From positions 14,757,001-14,821,000 of the forward strand of contig NC_059397.1 of NCBI RefSeq assembly GCF_905220565.1: a stretch of DNA of 64,000 bases, written 5' to 3'. Made by a program: the position numbers and the translations under genes. Position 1 is the stretch's first letter, and each line of letters begins with the position of its first letter. Under the pieces are notes generated by a model. That model worked only from the letters and a program-made list of their open reading frames with translations. It searched no databases and had not been told where the DNA came from. Of the stretch, positions 23,779 through 33,377 are shown in pieces. Source of the stretch: Melitaea cinxia. Lineage: Eukaryota > Arthropoda > Insecta > Lepidoptera > Nymphalidae.

Positions 23779-23820
23779 GATGCCTGAGGAAGATCTAATA
23801 TAAGATTGAAACGTCGCATG
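23779..23820 (+). ncRNA. Hammerhead-ribozyme-like motif
   Basis: ATGC, then CTGAGGA, a 17-base segment with ATCT/AGAT pairing, then GAAACGTC and GCAT. This matches the minimal hammerhead order: stem I strand, CUGANGA core, stem II, GAAAC, a cleavage triplet GUC, and the returning stem I strand (ATGC/GCAT). Stem II is weak and stem III nearly absent, as in minimal hammerheads of Penelope-like elements and short retroposons. No reverse transcriptase is next to it. It is a possible relic; activity is not shown. Confidence 0.35.
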
Positions 23821-25412
23821 AATTTACAATTGGTATTTTGATTGGCACCTTATGTCCACTTCCCTGAGAACTCCAATAATATCAGAAATAAACTTTAATT
23901 AACAATTACTACGACTCTGATTTTAACGTATAATGAACGTTTATCTAATTTTATAAAAATATCGTTAATTTAATCAAAAGCCATTTCCCTCTGTTAACCA
24001 ACCATAATCCTATGAATTCGAAGGCTTCATCAGGTTGTAAAAAGTAATGATTATTTTCATTCGGATTAGAAACCTAACGTTAAAGTTAAAGCGCCTTATT
24101 TGTTATAGAAGTATATTTTAAAATTTTAATATTTTTTTATTTGTTGTAATAAAAAGTACTACTTTTAAAATGCTTTTGTCTTAGTTTTTTGTTACATAAC
24201 ATCAAAAATCATCGTAAATTTGAAACCGATCGTGAAAATTGGCCGTAGCAACTTTACAATTACTTGATACAAATTTGATTAATTCAGACTTAAACTAAAT
24301 TAAATATCAGACAATTTTCCTAAAGATTTTGTATAAAAATAAAAATTACGATAACCAAATATACAGCATGTATAAAGTTTTCAGTCAGCAACACTAGATA
24401 GTTAACTAATGTTTGAACATCATTAATAATAGAAATAAAATTTTTAAGCTGTACTGAGAGTGTTCTTCAACCAAGTCCCTGTTCTTATATAAAAGTTTCA
24501 TTCGTTGTCCACTAGGGACGTTTCCGGTTTCAGGATCAAGAAATAAACATTTTAGTAGCCCTTGAGTGGTTTATTTATGAGTGACTGTTAAGATACGAAA
24601 ATGGCCCAGTTTCATTCATAAAATAAAACTTTATTACCATTTGTAAATAGATACTTACTGATAATTGCCTCGATGGGCTTAATAATTTGTTTTTATTTTG
24701 TAATTTAATTGGATAATTAGATATTAAAGCTGCTGTTAAAATAAATGCTTCGTGGGTATCTGTACTATCCTTTATTTCCACATCTTCACTCCAGTAAACT
24801 CTAACACAATATACCCGTTTTTCCTGCACAGATTTTTATTAGTGTTAATCAAAGGTGTACCTGGTGCACTTTTGTTTAAAATGGTTCGAAAATATTGCCC
24901 TGTGAAACGACGGGTGGATGACTGAACTGATGAAGTAACAGAAAGCAAAGAATTAGTTATAGAACTCGCTTTACGGAACTTTAGAAGTAGTATCGATTTC
25001 CCAAAGTCCATTGATTGTTTTATGTCTAAAAAGGGAAGAAAGCGATATTTTATCAAAAGCACTTACTTAATGAACATTTATCCAAAACGGTCCATTTGAA
25101 ACACCTGAACACAAGTGCCTAAGTTTAAAGTACTTATAAACTTTTATGTATTTTATTGAACTGATTTGTATTCCTAGTGTTTATTGTAATATACAAATTA
25201 CAGTTAGAAGTTAAGTAATTTTTTTTTTAACAATAGTATAAAAAATCTAAATTGTACAAAATTCTAGAAAACATTTTCCATCGTTATTTAATACAATCTT
25301 AAAAACTCAATCTCATTGTTACATTACTGTAGGTACGATATTTTTATAGTAAATCTATATGATATGATTTAAAAAATTCGGGAGAAATCATAAATATATA
25401 TATCTATATATG
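23821..25412. other. Non-coding stretch
   Basis: No confident gene. On the + strand near 24882-25060 a short frame reading MVRKYCPVKRRVDD stops at once and has no clear domain. Confidence 0.4.
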
Positions 25413-25424
25413 TATATATAAAAA

Positions 25425-26204
25425 GATTCGGCATCAACATCAATGGCGAGTATCTTACCCACCTCCGGTTTGCCGATGATGTAGTCCTTATGGCTGAGAC
25501 CTTGTAAGACCTGAACACAATGCTCGAGTATCTCAACAGTGTTTCCCAAAAAGTGGGTCTTAAACTGAACATGGACAAGACGAAAATTATGTCGAACGTC
25601 CATGTCGCACCCGCTCTAGTTCGCATTGGGAACACTGCTCTCGAAGTTGTTGACCATTACGTGTACCTCGGACAGTCAATACAGCTAGGTAAGTCCAACT
25701 TCGAGAACGAGATCTCTCGTCGAATCCAACTCGGGTGGGCAGCGTTCGGGAAACTACAGAGAATCTTCGCGTCCAATACCCCGCAGTGTCTAAAGACGAA
25801 ATTTTTCAACAAGTGTGTGTTACCAGTGATGACTTATGGATCCGAGAGGTGGTCGCTAAATATGGGCCTCATAAGAAGGCTTAAAGTCACTCAGCGGGCG
25901 ATGGAGAGGGCAATGCTTAGTATTTCCCTACGTGACAAAGTCAGAAATGAGGAGATCCGTGGGAGAACCAAGGTAACCGACATTGCTCGAAGGATCGCAC
26001 AGCTGAAGTGGCAATGGGCAGGACACATAACTCGACGAAACGCGTACCGGGCGCCGCAGCGTTGGCAGGCCCCCCACGAGGTGGACCGATGATCTGGTGA
26101 GGGTCGCGGGAAGCTGCTGGATGCGTGCTGCGTAGAACCGATCATCGTGGAAAGCTTTAGGGGAAGCTTATACCCAGCAGTGGGCGTCCGTGAGCTGATG
26201 ATGA
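25425..26204 (+). mobile_element. RTE-like LINE, 5'-truncated
   Basis: It is flanked by the 12-bp repeat TATATATAAAAA (25413-25424 and 26205-26216). The duplication is low in complexity but sits exactly at both ends. The element starts in the middle of the reverse transcriptase and ends with CCAGCAGTGGGCGTCCGTGA followed by a short TGATGATGA tail. Confidence 0.72.
25440..26172 (+). pseudogene. Reverse transcriptase C-terminal part of RTE-like LINE
   Basis: It opens with YLTHLRFADDVVLMAETL, which holds the catalytic FADD box, followed by a stop at about 25507. It continues in frame as MLEYLNSVSQKVGLKLNMDK and HYVYLGQSIQL, the usual post-catalytic motifs. The C-terminal segment has RAMERAMLSISLRDKVRNEE, then IAQLKWQWAGHITRR, typical of RTE proteins. 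The frame ends at 26092, before the end of the usual C-terminus, because of a frameshift near 26070. The copy is truncated and dead. Confidence 0.75.
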
Positions 26205-26460
26205 TATATATAAAAATGAATATTTGTCTGTATTCCTTTATAGAATCGTAAACTATGCATTCGCAAGTCGCTTCCCGCTGTCTGTTTCCTTAGACCTTTT
26301 AAACTACGCAATGGATTTTTATATCGTTGTTTTTTTAAATAAATAAAGTTATTCAAGAGGAAGGATTATGTATAATACATGCATAATATAGTAATGAAAC
26401 TCTGATAATTTAGAGGTTTCTAATGTGATGTCGTTAACATACTAAAAAGACACCAAATTG

Positions 26461-26892
26461 AATTGAAAATTGAAGAAAATGACGTCATAGAGGCATTCAA
26501 CAAACTGAAATTAGACAAAAGCCCCGGGCTCGGACAACCTAACAAACGAGACTCTAAAGATATCTTCCCCAATACTAGCTACACCCTTTACAAATTTATT
26601 CAACGCTATCCTCGAATCTGGAGAGACACCCACCCAATGGTCAAAATCTAACATTATTCTGTTATACAAAAAGGTGACCCAAATGACATTGGAAACTACA
26701 GACCTATAAGTCTGCTGCCGAGTACATATAAGCTATTTTCTACAATCATGACCAAAAAAATTAGCTCTACATTAGAAACAAGACAACCTGAGAGAACCTT
26801 TTGAACAGGCAGGATTCAGAAAAGGATTCTCTACCATCGACCATATTCACACACTCGAGCGTCTCGTTGAGAAATCTCAAGAGAGTAATAGA
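26461..26892 (+). pseudogene. RTE-like reverse transcriptase fragment
   Basis: Conceptual reading gives ENDVIEAFNKLKLDKSPG, then across frame breaks NYRPISLLPSTYKLFSTIMT and GFRKGFSTIDHIHTLERLVE. These are the first conserved blocks of an RTE-type reverse transcriptase. At least two frameshifts and in-frame stops are present. The fragment is cut off at about 26892 by a Helitron. Confidence 0.65.
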
Positions 26893-26902
26893 CGGTATTT
26901 TT

Positions 26903-27116
26903 CACAATTTTTGTCTGTCTGTCTGTCTGTTTGTTCCGGCTAATCTTTGAAACGGCTGGACTGATTTTGACGGGACTTTCAATAGCAGATAGCTGGTGGT
27001 ATAAGCAGTAACTTAGGCTACTTTTATTTTAGAAATTTGTTTATTTTATAAGTCTGCGAACTAAACAATAACTTTTTTGTTAAATTCCACGCGAACGAAG
27101 TCGCGGGCACAGCCAG
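26903..27116 (+). mobile_element. Non-autonomous Helitron copy, GTCT-repeat family
   Basis: The right end carries a hairpin CGCGAACGAAGTCGCG (5-bp stem), then GGCACAGCCAG and T, a one-base change from the usual CTAG end. The left part has a GTCT microsatellite (26913-26930). The conserved sentence with GACTGATTTTGACGGGACTT recurs inverted at 54677-54835. It interrupts the RTE fragment to its left. Confidence 0.62.
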
Positions 27117-28448
27117 TAATAAATTAAAGACAAACCGCAATGGAACGCGTTAGATTAAGTTCAATATCCTTTTCTCATTCTTACTATAATAGCTACGCTC
27201 TTTTACTTTTCTCATAATAGTTAAAAATTAGAAATTATATTTTGAAGTTAATTAATTGTATTTAACATTTAAAATAACCTTAATTAAACTAAATGCTATA
27301 TTTTAAGCGTAGCTAATGGCTCCGCCATTTATTTTCATTGTGCAAGTTTGAATAACTTTTTTAAGTGCATTTCAACAGTTGTAAACTTTTAAGTGGTCGT
27401 TACATCGGCGTACCGTTAAATTTGTTTACTGTAACGTTTCATGAACATCATGTGGAAACATTCTGATTTTATCTTATTTATATTATTTTATATGAAAAAA
27501 GTTATTAATTGAAAAAAAAAATACATTGACTCACACATACATTGTAATACACATTGTAATACACATACATAGGGTAAGGAGTAAAATTTATAGAAACGAT
27601 GTTATTAAAATCAAGCCTTTTTGGGATTCATTTAGCCTTCGATACAAAAGTAAAGGAAGAAGGTTGGTGTCTATTAGTACTCTTTTATATCACGACATTT
27701 CATTTCAAGAATCTAAACATTGTCATTTTATTTTCGCTGTGGTACAAAGTTTTTAATTTTGTATCCAAGTAATTTAGCCATTTAGGGGAGTGCTTCGTCA
27801 AAGGATTTTAAGAGATACGCCTATTTATTACCTATATATATTTATATATTAGTGCCTATTTATACCAATTTTTTTTTATATTGCCATTAGACATCTCTCG
27901 AGGTGGGGAACCTTTTTAACCTCAACCTTTCTCAATAAAGAGACAGTCTGCAGCAAAAATTGACTTGACAGCAACTCACAAGATCAGCACTCACTTTTAG
28001 TTTTACTTAAGTTTGAAGCTTAGTAGTTAAACAGCATTAGTTTATCCGCGCGGCTACATCCACTTTTATAGTTACAGATTTACTGTTATTGTTTGAATTA
28101 TTGTTTGACGTTTCATAAACTACTATCTCTTTTAATATACACACTTTAAGACAAATAAAAAATAAAATATGATTGATTTCTCTTAATAAGACTTTATAAT
28201 TCTAGATTTTACAACTATAGCTAACTTTGTATCTAAAAATTATCGCAGGCGGAACCAGCTACCGCTACACGGTTCTAAATTCACTGAAAAACACTCTTTA
28301 GCTAAGAAAAGAAGTACTAGGTGATTTCGGAACTTGCTTGTAATGTGCCGGATTAAGGTGACATGATGCCCTAAGCAATCTTCCCCCTATCCTTAAGTAA
28401 ACTACGAAGAATTCATTGAAATTGCTTTAACCATCGTGTGCTTGTTTT
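27117..28448. other. Non-coding stretch
   Basis: AT-rich. Small frames such as 27526-27756 have no recognisable domain. Confidence 0.4.
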
Positions 28449-30797
28449 TAAACGACTTCCAAAAAAGGAGGAGGTTCTCAATTCGACTGTATTTTTTTTT
28501 TTTTATGTATGTTACATCAGAACTTTTGACCAGGTAGACCGATTTCGACAAATTTTGTTTTCATCGAAAGGTGGTGTGTGCCGATTGGTCCCATTTAAAT
28601 TTATTTGAGATCTAACAACTACTTTTCGAGCTATATCTAATAATGCGTTTTTACTTGACGCTTTTTTCGTCGACCTACGTTGTATTATACCGCATAACTT
28701 TCTACTGGATGTACCGATTTTGATAATTCTTTTTTTGTTGGAAAGGAGATATCCTTAGTTTAGTACTATGATAACGAAACCAGGATCTGATGATGTGATC
28801 CTAGAGAAATCGAGGGAAACTCTTGAAAATCCGCAATAACTTTTTACTGGGTGTATCGATTTTGATAATTTTTACTTTAATCGAAAGCTGATGTTTATCA
28901 TGTGGTCACATATAAATTTTATCGAGATCTGATAACTACTTTTTGATTAATATTTGATAAGTGCACCGATTTTGACGTTTCTTATATAAATTAAAAGCTA
29001 CTATTCGTCACGTGGTCCCATTCAAATTTAATTGAGATTTGATTAGTAATTTGTGAGTTATATCTAATATTGCGTATTTACTTGACGGTTTTTTCGTCAC
29101 CCTACCTTGTATTATACGTTATATCTTTTTACTGGGTGCACTGATTTTGATCTTTTTTGTATAAATCAAAAGCTAATACTTGTCATGTCGTTCGTTTTAA
29201 ATATGATTGAGATATAATGAGCAATTTTTGAGTAATCTTTGATGACACGTATTTACATGACGATGTTAAGACGACTGTGGTCATGTTCAATACTTTGCCA
29301 CAACGCCATCTATCAAAATTTAATGAAATTACTTCGTTCACTATCGATCAAATTACAATATTCCACTAGAGTAGAGAGTAGCAGTTTATTCGTTATAAAT
29401 ATATTTGAGCTTTTAATTTTTGAGTTATCGCTAATACTGGGTATTTACTTGGCTATTTTACGTCGACCAACGTTATATTAACCTCATTACTATTTTACTG
29501 GGTGGACCGATATCGATGATTCTTTTTTTAATCGATAGGTGGTGCTTGTCATGTGGTCCCATTTAAATATAATTGAGATTTGACTAGAACTTTTTGAGCT
29601 ATATCTGATATGGCGTATTTACTTGACTGTTTTTGGAGTTTTCTCCTTAAGAATCGATTTTCATTTAAGGCCCCGGAATGAAAAAATTGAACAGTAAAAT
29701 CTACTGAACGAATGACCTTGTTAGAGATGGCGTTCAGACGTTTTCTAATAACGCAATTAGGTTCCGATAGATGGCGTTATTGGATTCATTTATTTACAAT
29801 TTGATATAGTAATAATATATTTCTTAGACTAGTAAGCCTTTTTGTGCCTATTTAGACAGTTGATCTGAAGGGGTAAACTCCAGTCGTGCATCGGAGCTGT
29901 GTGAAAACATGAACATTACATATTTTTAATAAAAAAGACATAAACCGTAATTCAATATAAATCCGCTTCAACTAAAAAACCGGCCGTAATAAGCGATGTC
30001 AGTGCTTCGCGCGAATCGACGACGGGCCTTTTATGAAATTTCTGCCTACAATCATTAACAAAATGTTAGAAATAACAGTAGAACATTATATAATTCTACA
30101 ATTTTATAATGTCGCGTTATATGGAATACGAACAAAGTATTACTATTTTTTCGTCGATCTACGTTGTATTACTCTTCGATGTAATTGAAGTCGGTTTTTT
30201 TTTTCGTTTGCGAGCAAACACAATTATTTTTTTATTGTCGGTCGTCTCTGGGTAGACCGATTTCGACAAATTTGGTTTTAATCGAAAGGTGGTGTGTGCC
30301 AATTGGTCCCATTTAAATTTATTTGAGATCTAACAACTACTTTTCGAGTTATATCTAATAATGCGTTTTTACTTGACGCTTTTTTCGTCGACCTACGTTG
30401 TATTATACCGCATAACTTTCTACTGGATGTACCGATTTTGATATTTCTTTTTTTGTTGGAAAGGGGATATCCCTAGTTTGGTACCATGATAAGGAAACCA
30501 GGATTTGATGATGGGATCCCAGAGAAATCGAAGGAAACTCTCGAAAATCCGCAATAACTTTTTACTGTGTGTACCGATTTTGATAATTTTTAATTTAATC
30601 GAAAGCTGATGTTTAATCATGTGGTTACATATAAATTTTATCGAGATCTGATAACTACTTTTTGAGTAATCTTTGATAACGCGTAGTTACTTGACTATTT
30701 TTTCGTCGATCTACGTTGTATTACTTGTCGATGTAATTGAAGTCGGTTTTTTTTTCGTTTGTCTGCAAACACAATTATTGGAAGTCGGTTAAAAAAT
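28449..30797 (+). repeat. AACCGACTTC-family long copy fused to a second unit
   Basis: The first unit (28449 to about 30232) is the long form with extra modules and segments reading AACGCCATCTATCAAAATTT and GTTAGAGATGGCGTTCAGAC. It ends with GAAGTCGGTT, hairpin GTTTGCGAGCAAAC and ACAATTATT. A second unit lacking its first ~60 bases follows at once. The outer end reads ACAATTATT then GGAAGTCGGTTAAAAA (30779-30794), an inverted copy of the family's 5' end. Compared with the copy at 36517 it lacks ~75 bases near 28966 and keeps ~200 bases near 29464-29668. Confidence 0.7.
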
Positions 30798-31434
30798 CTA
30801 TAATAAAATTAAGTTTGCTTAATTTAATTCATAATTAAAAACACCAACCGATTTTATAATAATTAGATATTCGGACTTTTTGATACTATAATGTATACAT
30901 GAGTACGTGATACAAAAGTACCTACTAAAAAAAAAATTCCACAATTGTACAAAGAAAAATCGTTTGTCAATTGAATAAACAGGTCGTTTACATTTCGACA
31001 TTTATTTGAAATTCTTATGTTCACAGAAAGTTAGTCTCGCTCGAATCTTTAACGACAATTATTAACAATCTGTCGAGGAGACTTTTACCATGCATATTCA
31101 ATGTGTTAATCACAATTTATAGTCATTTGAATTTCAATCTGTGATTTGAATGATTACAGCTTGAATAATATTAAAGTTTAATTAATAAGTCTTTTTATAA
31201 TAATTTATTAATTTCCCGAGTATATTTTTATACGTTAAATGTGTATGTGGAAGATGCTTACAAACAGAATCATGTTAATCATAATTTTATATTAAAAAAT
31301 GTATCTCCGAAACGTATACCTCCTGAATGACTGCACAAAATTAGATAATTAAATTTTTTTGTTTGCGTTGTTGTCAGGATAAGGTATATATGAAAATTTA
31401 ATAAATCGACATATTTCCGAGAAAAAATTGTGGT
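30798..31434. other. Non-coding stretch
   Basis: AT-rich, no gene recognised. Confidence 0.4.
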
Positions 31435-31738
31435 TGCTGCAGTAAAGAATATAGCCTACCCTCTCTCTTCCCGTAGGTGTCGTAAGAAGCGACTAATGTA
31501 TAACACAGTTCCTAACCTTGGAACTTAAAAAAGCCGACCGATGGCGGGATAACTATCCAACTACTGCCTTTGAAATACACAGGCCAAAGACGGGCAGCAG
31601 CGTCTTCGGTGCGACTGCAGTCATCAACCCGCCTGCCAAGCGTGGTGACTATAGGCAAAACACATCATCGTCATTTTTGACGCGAATTTGTGCAGCAATT
31701 GTCCAGTAGTGGACTGCGATAGGCTGAAGTGATGAAGT
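31435..31738 (+). repeat. RTE-tail SINE-like repeat, copy 2
   Basis: It begins CAGTAAAGAATATAGCC and keeps GATGGCGGGATAACTATCCA, GACGGGCAGCAGCG and GTGGACTGCGATAGGCTGAA. It ends in a short TGATGAAGTGATGA tail. Confidence 0.66.
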
Positions 31739-32177
31739 GATGAAATTTTAAAAAACTTGTGTCAATTTCTTTTTTAAATAAATTAACTTAACTTTAACAT
31801 TTGCCTTTCAAAAATATAGCATAATCATACTCAAAAAATAAGGAATTGGGAACGTGAGGAACAGGGAGTAAAGGTCCTCATTCACCATCGCAAAGGGAGG
31901 ATCCTCTGACCAGACGGTCGTTGTGTCTTGTAGGCTACTGGCCCTACCGTTGTTGTCGGGTTCTTCTATATATTCTCAATCACTCTGATAACTATGATAG
32001 CGCGATGTAGGATACGTTAGTTTTCTATAGTTTTATGTGTCACGAGATAGATGTCGCTACAAGGATAATAATTCTACGTTTGTGTCAAGTATAAAAAAGT
32101 CAATTGTAAGTACAAAAAATACTAATTTTGAAAATATAATAAATCTCGAGCTAAACATAAATTTATCCTTCTTGTAC
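31739..32177. other. Non-coding stretch
   Basis: No gene or clear repeat recognised. Confidence 0.4.
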
Positions 32178-32280
32178 CTGGGTTGTTTAGCAGAAAAGCA
32201 TTTTACTTCACAGTCTGTAATTATCTTAAAATATGTTTACATGTGTAAAATGTAGGTGTGGTGTACAATAAAGTATAAAT
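32178..32280 (+). repeat. Jockey-like LINE 3' end
   Basis: TTTACTTCACAGTCTGTAAT and GTGGTGTACAATAAAGTATA match the 3' end at 33230-33372, including the AATAAAG polyadenylation-like signal. Confidence 0.55.
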
Positions 32281-32376
32281 TAATAAAAGTAAATAAATAA
32301 AAGTAAATAAATAAAAGTAAATAAATAAAAGTAAATAAATAAAAGTAAATAAATAAAAGTAAATAAATAAATATTT
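32281..32376. repeat. 14-bp tandem repeat AAATAAATAAAAGT
   Basis: About six copies of AAATAAATAAAAGT follow the LINE 3' end. It is an expansion of the element's tail. Confidence 0.85.
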
Positions 32377-32965
32377 TAACAGATATTACGAAGTATTTTA
32401 AACGGTAGCAGATGTAAATGCTATATTTTACGACACTTAAAATCTGAGGATACGGAGGTAACGTTAAGAGAACAAAATTTTATTAAAACTTTTAAATTAC
32501 AAGATTGGGCAGAACCAATACATATAAATATACGCAAATGTATTTTTTTACATCGTAAATCATATAGCACATGTATGAAAAAAAATTGGTATGTAACTAT
32601 TATTTTATCTATTCATAAAAGAGTAAGTATCATGGTTAATTACTTTTCTTACATTATCTGCCTTAAGTCTAAAGTTATTAAGGATATTAATTAGATCGCT
32701 CAAACCCAAAAAACACCCTAGAAGATTAAAGAAAATTTTCGTTGAATCCATAATGTGTGCTTATCACATAAAAATGTATGTTATATTTAAAATAATGATA
32801 AATAAATTGTATTCTTTAAATTTTTTGTGAATCTATTCTAATTTTGAAAAATAATTGAAATAAATAAGGAATTTTAGTTAAATTGTATTTTCTCTCTGTA
32901 ACGGCATAATATCTGGGAATGAATTTTACATCAAAAAATGAGAAATTTCGATCTAGCGGATACAT
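32377..32965. other. Non-coding stretch
   Basis: AT-rich. I see no gene. Confidence 0.4.
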
Positions 32966-33037
32966 CGTTCCATAGCTTAATTGGCTAGAGCACCGACACG
33001 GTTAGTCGGAGGTGCAGGTTCGATCCTCGCTGGAACG
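32966..33037 (+). tRNA. tRNA-like gene or pseudogene with odd anticodon loop
   Basis: A full cloverleaf of 72 bases fits. Acceptor CGTTCCA pairs with TGGAACG, the D stem is GCTT/GAGC, and the anticodon stem is CCGAC/GTCGG. The T arm is GCAGG/CTCGC with loop TTCGATC, with one A-C mismatch. The internal promoter boxes TAGCTTAATTGG and GGTTCGATCC are good. The anticodon loop reads ACGGTTA, so position 33 is C rather than the near-universal T, and the triplet would be GGT, not a normal eukaryotic tRNA-Thr anticodon. A pseudogene or tRNA-derived repeat head is likelier than a working tRNA. Confidence 0.55.
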
Positions 33038-33229
33038 GTCGATTTTTGATATGATATTAAAAAATGTTTAAATTATGTATGGTTGAAAAACTAGTCTACC
33101 ACTGGGCGACCACTAGTAACGTATGATTACGTACAGTTTGATTTTTGTATTTATTTATTTTTTATTTCCTTTTATATTTTTAAATACACACCTACACCAC
33201 CTATCCAATTTAGATAATAAATTTCATTT

Positions 33230-33372
33230 CTATGTATGGGTTGTCTGGAAGAAATGGCTAATTAGCCATAAGTCCGCCCATTGTACTTCACTGTCTGTAA
33301 ATATTTTTGTGCTTTGTTTGTAATATATTTGTGGTGTACAATAAAGTATTAAAATAAAATAAATAAATAATA
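33230..33372 (+). repeat. Jockey-like LINE 3' end with AATA tail
   Basis: GTCTGGAAGAAATGGCTAAT, GTCCGCCCATTGTACTTCAC and GTGGTGTACAATAAAGTATT are followed by an AAATAAATAAATAATAAT tail. It abuts the tail of the minus-strand LINE beginning at 33378, so two LINEs sit tail to tail. Confidence 0.6.
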
Positions 33373-33377
33373 ATACC

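Noticed and set aside
24882..25060. Possible second pogo-type transposase start (MVRKYCPVKRRVDD)
   Set aside because: It stops after 14 codons and the following frame lacks a helix-turn-helix pattern; the resemblance is too weak.
32281..32376. CRISPR-like regular repeat array
   Set aside because: The units are contiguous 14-mers with no spacers, in a eukaryotic context; it is a simple tandem expansion.
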